Source: Sphingopyxis sp. MSC1_008 (GTDB lineage Bacteria; Pseudomonadota; Alphaproteobacteria; Sphingomonadales; Sphingomonadaceae). Taken from it: a stretch of DNA of 64,000 bases. Positions within the stretch are counted from its first letter, which is position 1. Every line of letters begins with the position of its first letter. Both the position numbers and the translations under genes were made by a program. The notes beneath the pieces were generated by a model, which ran no database searches, had not been told where the DNA came from, and saw only the letters and a program-made list of their open reading frames with translations. Shown in pieces: positions 1-7,905 of the stretch. The stretch lies in the NCBI RefSeq assembly GCF_023197165.1, contig NZ_JALPRD010000003.1, forward strand, positions 62,001 to 126,000. Reading direction: 5' to 3'.

Positions 1-583
1 GCGGGCCGCGGCGGCCGAGAATCTGGATATGGCGCACCGCGCTGTGCGCCAGCGCATCGCGGGCGTGTGCGACGATGTCGCTGCCCGCGAATTCGCCCGG
101 CGTCTTGGCGAGGATGCGCGCGACGTCGAGCGCGACATTGCCGTTGCCGATCACCACCACGCCCGGGGCGTCGAGCGGCGGGTCCAGATCGGCGAAGTCG
201 GGATGGCCGTTGTACCAGCCGACAAAGGCGGCGCTGCCGATCACCCCGGGCAGGTTGGCGCCGGGGATGTCGAGCGGCCGGTCGTTGGGCGCGCCGGTCG
301 CGAGGATGACCGCGTCATAGAGGCCGACAAGCTCGTCGATCGTCACATCGGTGCCGACCGAAACATGGCCGACGAAGCGGACATTGTCGGTCAGCGCGGT
401 GCCCTCGTAACGGCGCGATACCGCCTTGATCGATTGGTGGTCGGGGGCGACCCCGGTGCGGATCAGGCCATAGGGAACGGGCAGCCGGTCGATGACGTCG
501 ACCGCAATATCGTCCGCTTTCTGCAATGTTTCGGCGGTGTAATAACCCGCGGGGCCCGACCCGACGATCGCGACATGACGCAT
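1..583 (-). CDS. Ferredoxin/adrenodoxin-type NADP reductase (3' end outside window)
   Basis: The first about 193 residues of an FAD-dependent reductase are present; the gene runs off the left edge. The start is ATG at 581-583 with GAAGGAG about 10 bases upstream. The protein opens with the FAD Rossmann motif GSGPAG (residues 8-13), followed by the GVAPDHQ-IK stretch typical of FprA/adrenodoxin reductase enzymes and a second nucleotide-binding segment, VVVIGNGNVALDVAR. Members pass electrons between NADPH and a ferredoxin in the cytoplasm. No partner ferredoxin is visible in the window. The family call is solid; the exact redox partner is unknown. Confidence 0.85.
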   Translation of the reverse strand, partial: MRHVAIVGSGPAGYYTAETLQKADDIAVDVIDRLPVPYGLIRTGVAPDHQSIKAVSRRYEGTALTDNVRFVGHVSVGTDVTIDELVGLYDAVILATGAPNDRPLDIPGANLPGVIGSAAFVGWYNGHPDFADLDPPLDAPGVVVIGNGNVALDVARILAKTPGEFAGSDIVAHARDALAHSAVRHIQILGRRGP

Positions 584-737
584 CAACCCACTCCTTCGGG
601 TGTCCGCGCGGGCGCGCGGCCCCTCTCTTGTTATACGGCGATGCTAGCGGCGAAATGCGCTAGGGCAAGCGGACTTGTTCGAGTGGCGAACCGGCCTTGA
701 CAGCGCGGCCGTGCAATCATATTGCGCCCGCCTCTGC

Positions 738-811
738 TGCCCTGTCGTCTAATGGTAAGACTGCGGTTTCTGATACCGCCTATCGAGGTTCGAATCCTCG
801 CGGGGCATCCA
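738..811 (+). tRNA. tRNA-Gln (anticodon CTG)
   Basis: A 74-base cloverleaf. The acceptor stem TGCCCTG pairs with CGGGGCA (one G-T pair), the D stem is GTCT/AGAC, and the anticodon stem GCGGT/ACCGC encloses loop TTCTGAT with CTG at 770-772. The T arm is CGAGG-TTCGAAT-CCTCG and the 3' TCCA is encoded. CTG reads the CAG glutamine codon. Confidence 0.93.
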
Positions 812-1416
812 GAGCTTCCTGACATCGCTGAAATCCTTGCGCCGGGGCGCTTCGCGCAATTGGCGCGGGCAAAGGCGTCGGCGATCATCGGCTGCGTGGC
901 CTTCGGTTGTCCGGAGAATTTCAGATCACCGGCCAGGCCGTGATTCGCCGAGGGGCTTCGCGCCGAACGCGCGGTTTTCCTTGCCATTGCCGTCGCCCGA
1001 TAAGCCTCGGCTTGTCCGCCGATAGATTTTCTTCGTCGCAAAAAGTGGCCTCCGGCGTTGACGAATCTAAAATCAATCGATTAAGTTGACATTGTCGTTC
1101 GGGACTGGTCGAGACGAATGACGGGCTCTCCCCTTCGACCCGCGGCTTTTGACCGGGAAGCAGCTTGCTCCGCGTTACCAACGGCTAAAGCGCGTGATGC
1201 TCGGGCGACATCGCCAGGCATTGCGTTCCCCCAGAAGGGGTATTGCGATGCGTATGTGTAGCACCATCAACTAAATCATCGCCGCGCTAGCGCGGGGTAG
1301 CGGACAGACCGCGCCCTTCGCGCCCCAGCGGCTCCCATAATCTCCAGCCGCGCCTCCTCACGCGAGACGTTTGCGGCCTGACGTCCGGCACCCGAGCGCC
1401 GGCGTGGGGAAAAATC
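812..1416. other. Long intergenic stretch, nothing firmly recognised
   Basis: About 600 bases between tRNA-Gln and the organosulfur cluster. Reading frames here are short and lack ribosome binding sites; the one covering the tRNA is only its antisense translation. There is a small CCCC-AGAA-GGGG hairpin near 1227-1238 and a TTGACA-like hexamer at 1086-1091 without a good -10 partner. The promoter of the downstream cluster probably lies in the last 200-300 bases. Confidence 0.5.
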
Positions 1417-1596
1417 ATGCCTTTGCTGACCCAATCCGACCTGTCGGATCTGGCTCGCTATCCTGCGTCCCTGCGCAGCGCCGCCCGTGCGCTGTGGGGG
1501 GCGGAGCTGGCGGCTGCCCGATCCGGCGCGGCGCACCGCGCCACCATCCATCACATCAAAAAGGGGGCGGGATCGCCGCCCGGGGACCCAATATAA
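1417..1596 (+). CDS. Possible 59-aa leader ORF coupled to the TonB receptor
   Basis: An ATG at 1417, preceded by TGGGGA, opens a 59-codon frame whose TAA (1594-1596) shares its last base with the receptor ATG (1596-1598). The product begins MPLLTQSDLSDL and continues with an Ala/Arg/Leu-rich helical stretch; there is no signal peptide and no Cys or Met run. A stop/start overlap of this kind suggests translational coupling, so the ORF may be a regulatory leader or a real small protein. I do not recognise it. Chance occurrence is possible, since high-GC DNA readily holds open frames of this length. Confidence 0.35.
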   Translation: MPLLTQSDLSDLARYPASLRSAARALWGAELAAARSGAAHRATIHHIKKGAGSPPGDPI

Positions 1597-4040
1597 TGAA
1601 CCGTTTCTCTCCCGATCATCGTTTGAAGTTTTTGCTTGGCGCGGCGCTGTTGCTGCCCGCTGCTCCGGCTTTTGCCGCCGAAACCACCGCTGAGACCGGC
1701 GCGTCTGCCGACGCCGCTGCCGAAGAAGAAGCCGCCGGCGCCGCGGTGGCGGCCGCCTCGGCCGCATCCTATGATGGCGCCGAAATCATCGTGTCGGCGC
1801 GCCGCCGCGATGAAAGCGCGCAGGATGTGCCGATCGCGCTGTCGGTCGTCGGCGCGTCGCAGCTCGAGGCGACGGGCAACTACTCGCTGACGCAGATCCA
1901 GCAGATCGTGCCGAGTCTGCAAGTGTTCAGCTTCAACCCGCGTAACACCAACATCAACATCCGCGGGCTCGGCAGCAATGTAGCGCTGACCAACGACGGG
2001 CTGGAGAATGGCGTCGGCTTCTATGTCGACAATGTCTATTATGGGCGTGTCGGCCAGTCGCAGTTCGACCTCGTCGATCTGCAGCAGATCGAGGTGCTGC
2101 GCGGGCCGCAGGGGACGTTGTTCGGCAAGAACACCACCTCGGGCGCGATCAACATCAGCTCGCGCAAACCGAGCTTCGACCCCGAATTTTCGGGCGAGGC
2201 GAGCGTCGGCGATTATGGCTATTACCAGCTGCGCGGCTCGGCATCCCGGGCGCTGATCGACGATCTGCTCGCGGTCCGCGTCAGCGGCTCGGTGACCGAG
2301 CGGCGCGGCTTCCTCTACAACGACACGCAGAACGAGCGCGCGCAGGATTATTCGAACTGGAGCGTGCGCGGGCAGTTGCTGTTTACCCCGACGTCGGATC
2401 TGGAGGTCCGCATCATCGGCGATTTTGCGCGGCAGAAGCAGAACCACGTCCTCAATGTCTTCGCCGATTATTTCGGTACCTATGCCAATGGCGCGGCGAT
2501 CGCGAACAGCTTTGCCGAGCGCGCGGCGCGTTTCCCGGGTTACAGCTTTCCGACGATCGATTCTTTCGCGCGGCGCGGCGAGGCCGACAGCCATTATCAG
2601 TCGAATATGGACGGTTATGGCGTGTCGGGGCAGGTCGACTGGAACGTCGGCGCCGCGAAGCTGACCTCGATCACCGCATACCGCTGGTGGGACTGGAACC
2701 CCGCGAACGACGGCGATTCGACTTCGCTCCCCGTCATCGTCAAGGCGCAACAGTCGAACCGCCAACGCCAGTTCAGCCAGGAACTTCGCCTCGCGTCGGA
2801 CAGCGACGGGCCGATCGATTATGTCGTCGGCGCCTATTATTTCTGGCAAGTGATCCGCGGCCGGGGCGCGAGCGCCTATGGCCCCGCCGCCGCGCTGTGG
2901 AACCGTCCCGCGACCTCGCCGATCCCGCTCGCCGCATGGGAAGCGGCGCTGAACGGCTTTGAGGCGAATTCGACCTCGGACCCGCGGACCAAAAGCTATG
3001 CTTTGTTCGGCCAGCTCGACTGGAAATTCACCGACCGGCTGACGCTGACCGCGGGGCTGCGTTACACGCACGAAAAGAAGAGCGGTTCGTTCACGCAATT
3101 CCACGTCGCGGGGACCGACCTGTCGACCCTGCCAGCCGGAATCGCGGCGCAGGCGGCGGCGCTCCGCGCGCAATTCAACCCGGTGACCAGCTATTCGACG
3201 GGCTTCAAGGACAACAGCGTGTCGGGGCTCGCGACCTTGTCGTGGCAGTTCAGCGACGATGCGCTAGCCTATGCGACCTATTCGCGCGGCAACAAGTCGG
3301 GCGGGCTCAACCTCACCAACCTGCCCGCCGGGATCGACCCCGACGTTGCGCCCGAAAAGGTCGACAGCTACGAACTCGGGATCAAGTCGCAATGGTTCGA
3401 CAAGGCGGTGACGCTCAACGTCGCGGGCTATTGGACCGAGATCAGCGATTATCAGACCGCGATCACCGAGCAGGTGCCGAACACGGTCAACGTTCGCCAA
3501 TATATAGCGAATATCCCGGGCGTGCGCTCGCGCGGGGTCGAGGGCGACCTCAGCTATGCGCCGAGCGAGCGCGCGAGCTTCTATGCTTCGGTCGCTTATG
3601 CCGACACGACGTACAGCGATTACCGGACCGCTCCGCAGGCGCCCGAGCAGCTGAACGAAGGTGGAATTCAGGATCTGACGGGCGAGCAGCTGCCCGGCGT
3701 TCCGAAGTTCACTTACACGCTCGGCGGCGATGTGTCGGCGCCGGTCGGCAATCTCGGCGGGCGCGATCTGTCGATCTATGCCCATGCCGATTATTCGCAT
3801 CGCTCGTCGTTCAACACCTCGTCGAGCAACAGCATCTATGCCGATGTTCCCGCCTATGGGATTGCGAACGCGCGTATCGGTTTCAAGACCGACGACGGCC
3901 TGTTCGACCTGTCGCTCTGGGCGCGCAACCTGTTCGACAAGGATTATTTCCAGACCTTGTCGGCGCAAAACACCGGCATCGTGACCTCGCTGATCGGCGA
4001 ACCGCGCACGATCGGCGCGACGCTGCGGACGAAGCTGTGA
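1596..4040 (+). CDS. TonB-dependent receptor, organosulfur cluster
   Basis: An 814-residue outer-membrane receptor. The frame is open upstream, but the ATG at 1596 starts directly before a signal peptide (LKFLLGAALLLPAAPAFAA), so it is the likely start. A plug domain follows, with the TonB-box-like segment EIIVSARRRDESAQDVPIALSVV, then NIRGLGSN, QIEVLRGPQGTLFGKNTTSGAIN, and a long beta-barrel ending in a typical LRTKL terminus. It stands first in a same-strand series with two TauD/AtsK-type dioxygenases and a sulfatase, so it probably imports a sulfate ester or sulfonate across the outer membrane. The substrate is inferred from context only. Confidence 0.9.
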   Translation: MNRFSPDHRLKFLLGAALLLPAAPAFAAETTAETGASADAAAEEEAAGAAVAAASAASYDGAEIIVSARRRDESAQDVPIALSVVGASQLEATGNYSLTQIQQIVPSLQVFSFNPRNTNINIRGLGSNVALTNDGLENGVGFYVDNVYYGRVGQSQFDLVDLQQIEVLRGPQGTLFGKNTTSGAINISSRKPSFDPEFSGEASVGDYGYYQLRGSASRALIDDLLAVRVSGSVTERRGFLYNDTQNERAQDYSNWSVRGQLLFTPTSDLEVRIIGDFARQKQNHVLNVFADYFGTYANGAAIANSFAERAARFPGYSFPTIDSFARRGEADSHYQSNMDGYGVSGQVDWNVGAAKLTSITAYRWWDWNPANDGDSTSLPVIVKAQQSNRQRQFSQELRLASDSDGPIDYVVGAYYFWQVIRGRGASAYGPAAALWNRPATSPIPLAAWEAALNGFEANSTSDPRTKSYALFGQLDWKFTDRLTLTAGLRYTHEKKSGSFTQFHVAGTDLSTLPAGIAAQAAALRAQFNPVTSYSTGFKDNSVSGLATLSWQFSDDALAYATYSRGNKSGGLNLTNLPAGIDPDVAPEKVDSYELGIKSQWFDKAVTLNVAGYWTEISDYQTAITEQVPNTVNVRQYIANIPGVRSRGVEGDLSYAPSERASFYASVAYADTTYSDYRTAPQAPEQLNEGGIQDLTGEQLPGVPKFTYTLGGDVSAPVGNLGGRDLSIYAHADYSHRSSFNTSSSNSIYADVPAYGIANARIGFKTDDGLFDLSLWARNLFDKDYFQTLSAQNTGIVTSLIGEPRTIGATLRTKL

Positions 4041-4151
4041 TGGCCATGTCCACCTTATTCGCGCGTGAACCGCGCGCCCACCCCATTCGACGACCGCCCG
4101 CCGGGGCTCTTGCCGGATACCCCCGCCGTCCAACCCCCAAAGGAGACTGAC

Positions 4152-5105
4152 ATGACGGATCTTCACAACAGCTATGCCAATGCGCGCGACAAGAATATCC
4201 CGCTCGAAATCACACCGGTGACCGGCACGATCGGCGCCATCGTCCACGGTGTCGAGCTGTCGGGCGATCTGCCCGCGCCGGTGGTGCAGGCCATCCAGGC
4301 GGCGCTCGTGCGGCACAAGGTACTCTTCTTCCGCGACCAGCAGCACCTGACCGATCAGGAGCATGAGGATTTCGCGGCGCTGCTCGGCGATCCGGTCGCG
4401 CATCCGACGGTGCCGGTCGCCGAAGGATCGCGCTACCTGCTCGAACTCGACAGCAAGGAAGGCTATGCGGCGTCGAGCTGGCACACCGACGTGACCTTTG
4501 TCGACGCCTATCCCAAGGCATCGATCCTGCGCGCGCTCACCATCCCCGAAGCGGGCGGCGACACGCAGTGGGCGAATGGCGAGACCGCCTATGAGGGCTT
4601 GCCCGAAGTGCTGCGCCAACTCGTCAACAATCTGTGGGCGACGCACACCAACCTCTATGATTATGCCTCGATCCTGCAATCGGCGCCCGATGGCGAAAGC
4701 GCGGCGAAGCGGATCAAGGAACATCGCAATGTCTTCGCCTCGACGGTGTACGAGACCGAACATCCGGTGGTCCGCGTCCATCCGGTGAGCGGGCAGCGGA
4801 GCCTGCTGCTCGGCCATTTCGTCAAGCAGTTCGTCGGGCTGAACGCGGCCGACAGTGCGCGGCTGTTCCAGACGCTGCAGGATCATATCACCAAGCCCGA
4901 GAATGTCGTGCGCTGGCGCTGGCGCGAGGGTGACGTCGCCATCTGGGACAATCAGTCGACGCAGCACCGCGCGACCGCCGACTTCGGCTTGCAGCGCCGG
5001 ACGCTTCGCCGCGCGACGATTTCGGGCGAAGTGCCGGTCGGAATCGATGGGCGCAGCAGCCGCACCGTCCGCAAGGAAAAGGCGGTTCAATACGAACCCG
5101 CCTGA
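4152..5105 (+). CDS. TauD/AtsK-type Fe(II)/2-oxoglutarate dioxygenase
   Basis: 317 residues, starting at the ATG at 4152 with AAAGGAG just upstream rather than at the earlier in-frame codon at 4065. It carries the complete 2-His-1-carboxylate iron triad: H111 and D113 in WHTDVTF and H272 in STQHRATAD. Arg residues near 283-286 would hold the 2-oxoglutarate carboxylate. The family hydroxylates taurine, alkylsulfonates or alkyl sulfate esters next to sulfur, so that sulfite or sulfate is released in the cytoplasm. The HTDVTF motif and the sulfatase neighbour favour an alkylsulfatase (AtsK-like) role over taurine. The gene follows the receptor by 111 bases. Confidence 0.88.
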   Translation: MTDLHNSYANARDKNIPLEITPVTGTIGAIVHGVELSGDLPAPVVQAIQAALVRHKVLFFRDQQHLTDQEHEDFAALLGDPVAHPTVPVAEGSRYLLELDSKEGYAASSWHTDVTFVDAYPKASILRALTIPEAGGDTQWANGETAYEGLPEVLRQLVNNLWATHTNLYDYASILQSAPDGESAAKRIKEHRNVFASTVYETEHPVVRVHPVSGQRSLLLGHFVKQFVGLNAADSARLFQTLQDHITKPENVVRWRWREGDVAIWDNQSTQHRATADFGLQRRTLRRATISGEVPVGIDGRSSRTVRKEKAVQYEPA

Positions 5106-5166
5106 TGAAATCGGCCGGCGCTTGTGGTTATCCTCTCCCTTCCTGTGACTGCGCCGGCCCTGTCTG

Positions 5167-5201
5167 CGGCGCGCCCCGGTTCCATTCGCCCGGGCGCGCC
5201 G
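5167..5201 (+). terminator. Strong hairpin before the sulfatase gene
   Basis: CGGCGCGCCC (5167-5176) is perfectly complementary to GGGCGCGCCG (5192-5201) with a 15-base loop, followed within a few bases by CTTTTACTTT. It lies between the first dioxygenase and the sulfatase and could be a partial terminator, or a stability element that lowers downstream expression. The T tract is interrupted, so read-through is likely. Confidence 0.45.
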
Positions 5202-5227
5202 ACCTTTTACTTTCGAAAGACCGCCCG

Positions 5228-6901
5228 ATGACCCATGGTTCGCGTTTCGCCCGTCTGCTTTTTGCTGCGCTGATCGGCGCTGCCGCGACCGTCGGGCCGG
5301 CGCAGGCGAAGGAGCGGCGACCGAACCTGCTTGTCATCGTCGCCGACGATCTCGGCTATTCGGACCTCGGCGCCTTCGGGGGCGAGATCCGCACGCCGAA
5401 CCTCGACAGGCTCGCGCTGAACGGCATCCGGCTGGCGGGCTTTCACACCGCGCCGACCTGTTCGCCGACGCGCTCGATGCTGCTCTCGGGCACCGACAAT
5501 CACCGCGCGGGGCTCGGCACGATGGCCGAAATGATCCGGCCGAACCAGCAGGGCAAGCCGGGGTATGAGGGCTATTTGCGCAGCGACGTTGCGACGCTCG
5601 CCGAGCGGCTGGGCGCCAGTGGCTATCGCACCTTGCTGTCGGGCAAATGGCACCTTGGCCTGACCCCGGAGCAGGATCCGCATGCGCGGGGGTTCGAGCG
5701 CAGCTTTGCGTTATTGCAGGGCGGGCACAATCATTATGGAACCGACATCCAGCCCGAAGCGAGCCCCGGGACACGCGGGATCGCGACCTATCGCGAGGAC
5801 GGCAAGATCGTCGCGCGCTTGCCCCCGGATTTCTATTCGAGCGATTATTTCGCGACGCGGCTGATCGATTTTCTCGGCGAGCGGCCCGCGAAGGGGAAAG
5901 CCGGGCGGCCCTTCTTTGGCTATCTGGCTTTCACCGCGCCGCATTGGCCGCTGCAAGCGCCGGCAGAGGATATTGCGCGCTATAAGGGGCGCTATGACGA
6001 AGGCTTCGACGTGCTGCGCGCACGCCGCATTGCACGGCAGCGTGAGCTTGGCATCCTTGCGCCCGACGTTGTCGCGCATACGCCGCGCAACCGCGACGGC
6101 AGCTGGGATTCCTTGACCGCCGATCAACAGCGGCTCGCCGCGCGTAACATGGAAATCTATGCCGCGATGGTTGACCGGCTCGACCAGAATGTCGGCCGCG
6201 TGATCGAATCGCTGCGCGCCTCGGGCGAACTCGACAACACCGTGATCGTCTTCCTCGCCGACAATGGCGCCGAGGCACTCGATATCGAAACCACGGGCGC
6301 GCAGATGCTGGCGGGCTCGCTGAAGAGCGCCGACAACAGCTTCGCCAATCGCGGCACGGCGTCGTCGTACCTCACCTATGGCGCGGGCTGGGCGCAGGCG
6401 GCCACCGCGCCGTCGTGGCTGACCAAGGGCTATCAAAGCGAAGGCGGAACACGCGCGGTCGCCTTCATCAGCGGTGCGGGGATCGCAGCGCGCAAAGGGG
6501 CTGAAACACAATATCTCTCGGTCGCCGATATTGCGCCGACCCTTCTCGACCTTGCGGGCGCCGATGCGAAGGCGACGCAGGTCGCGGGACGCAAGGTCGT
6601 GCCGATCACCGGTCGGTCGTGGGCCGCATGGCTGAAAAATGCCGATGCGCGCGTTTATGGGGCGGACGACGGCGTCGGCGCCGAGCTGTTCGGATCGCGC
6701 GCCTATCGCCGCGGCGACTGGAAGCTCACAGATATCGGTGACGACATTTGGCGATTGTTCGACATCGCGCGCGATCCCGGCGAAACGCGCGACCTGTCGC
6801 TTATCCACCCCGACCGCAAGGCCGAGCTGGCGGCGGCGTGGGATCGTTATGCGCGGGATGCCGGCGTGATCCTGCCCGACGCGATCCCCTATCGGCCATA
6901 G
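5228..6901 (+). CDS. Secreted type I sulfatase (arylsulfatase family)
   Basis: 557 residues from the ATG at 5228, which is followed by a signal peptide (RFARLLFAALIGAAATVGPAQA); the reading frame extends upstream without a better start. The mature N-terminus has the metal-binding pair D40/D41 in VADDLGYSD. The catalytic signature CSPTR (C78 to R82) is the site converted to formylglycine, which requires a formylglycine-generating enzyme encoded elsewhere. Further family elements are GKWHLG and FLADNGAE. The enzyme would hydrolyse sulfate esters in the periplasm, complementing the oxidative dioxygenase route in the cytoplasm. Substrate class is not readable from sequence. Confidence 0.92.
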   Translation: MTHGSRFARLLFAALIGAAATVGPAQAKERRPNLLVIVADDLGYSDLGAFGGEIRTPNLDRLALNGIRLAGFHTAPTCSPTRSMLLSGTDNHRAGLGTMAEMIRPNQQGKPGYEGYLRSDVATLAERLGASGYRTLLSGKWHLGLTPEQDPHARGFERSFALLQGGHNHYGTDIQPEASPGTRGIATYREDGKIVARLPPDFYSSDYFATRLIDFLGERPAKGKAGRPFFGYLAFTAPHWPLQAPAEDIARYKGRYDEGFDVLRARRIARQRELGILAPDVVAHTPRNRDGSWDSLTADQQRLAARNMEIYAAMVDRLDQNVGRVIESLRASGELDNTVIVFLADNGAEALDIETTGAQMLAGSLKSADNSFANRGTASSYLTYGAGWAQAATAPSWLTKGYQSEGGTRAVAFISGAGIAARKGAETQYLSVADIAPTLLDLAGADAKATQVAGRKVVPITGRSWAAWLKNADARVYGADDGVGAELFGSRAYRRGDWKLTDIGDDIWRLFDIARDPGETRDLSLIHPDRKAELAAAWDRYARDAGVILPDAIPYRP

Positions 6902-7011
6902 GTCGCGCATATCATGCGTTTCGGCGCGTTAGGGCTTGTCAATCATATCAGTTGAGTTATTTTCGCTGTTCCGGGACGTATTTCCGAATCGAACGAGCGA
7001 AAGGACTGCCC

Positions 7012-7905
7012 ATGGCCACGCAGCTCAACACCCCCGACCTGTTCGAGACCGCGCGATCGCTCGGCGTGGCGATTTCGCCCTCAACTCCGACTATCGGGGC
7101 CGAGATCAGCGGGCTCGATCTCGACCGCCCGCTGTCATCCGAAGAAGGTGATCTGCTGCGCGCCGCCTGGCTGCGCTTCAAGGTCGTCTTTTTCCGCGAT
7201 CAGGATATCAGCCACGAAAGCCATGTCCGGCTCGGCACCTTGTTCGGCGATCTCGAAGGCCATCCGGTAATCCCATCGGTCGAAGGTTATCCCGAAATCC
7301 TCAAGATCGAAGGCGTCGAGGGGGTGCAGCTCACCGCCGAAACGGTCGCGCCGTTTCAGGCGTATAACAAATGGCACACCGACGTGACCTTCCGTGAGCG
7401 GCCGTCGATCGCCTCGATCCTGCGCGCGCGGCATCTGCCGCCGCTGGGCGGCGACACGATGTGGGCCGACACGGTGGCGGCCTATGCCGGGCTGCCGCAA
7501 CCGGTGAAGGACCGGATCGACGGGCTCGAGGCCGAGCATGATATTGTGCGCAGCTTCGGCGGCCGTGTCACCGAAGAGAAGCGGGCGCAGCTTGCGCGCG
7601 ATTTCCCGCCGGTGCGTCATCCCGTCGTGCGTTCGCACCCCGAAACGGGCGAGAAGATTCTCTACGTCAATTACACCTTCACCAGCCGCATCGTCGGGGT
7701 GAGCGAGGAGGACAGCGACAGCTTGCTGCGCCTGCTGTTCGACCGGATCAAGGTGCCCGAATATCAGGTTCGTTTCCGCTGGACCCCGAATGCGATCGGC
7801 ATCTGGGACAATCGCTCGACCCAGCATTATGCCGTCGGCGATTACTGGCCCGAATATCGCGCGCTCGAACGCGTGACGGTGTCGGGCGACGTGGTAACCC
7901 GATGA
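7012..7905 (+). CDS. Second TauD/TfdA-type Fe(II)/2-oxoglutarate dioxygenase
   Basis: 297 residues, starting at the ATG at 7012 with AAAGGA about 8 bases upstream. The iron ligands are H122 and D124 (KWHTDVTF) and H272 (STQHYAV), and Arg residues near 283-287 fit the 2-oxoglutarate site. It resembles the first dioxygenase in motif layout, but the sequence is clearly diverged, so the pair probably covers different sulfur-containing substrates. Its stop overlaps the start of the next gene (ATGA), implying co-translation with the FAD protein. Sulfur release is inferred from the cluster; TfdA-like action on other acids cannot be excluded. Confidence 0.87.
   Translation: MATQLNTPDLFETARSLGVAISPSTPTIGAEISGLDLDRPLSSEEGDLLRAAWLRFKVVFFRDQDISHESHVRLGTLFGDLEGHPVIPSVEGYPEILKIEGVEGVQLTAETVAPFQAYNKWHTDVTFRERPSIASILRARHLPPLGGDTMWADTVAAYAGLPQPVKDRIDGLEAEHDIVRSFGGRVTEEKRAQLARDFPPVRHPVVRSHPETGEKILYVNYTFTSRIVGVSEEDSDSLLRLLFDRIKVPEYQVRFRWTPNAIGIWDNRSTQHYAVGDYWPEYRALERVTVSGDVVTR

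Noticed and set aside
631-1041. 136-codon minus-strand open frame
   Set aside because: Contains the antisense of tRNA-Gln (the CPARIRTSIGGIRNRSLTIRR-like peptide) and is a known misannotation pattern.
1371-1595. In-frame upstream extension of the first TonB receptor
   Set aside because: The extension has no export signal; a proper signal peptide begins at ATG 1596.
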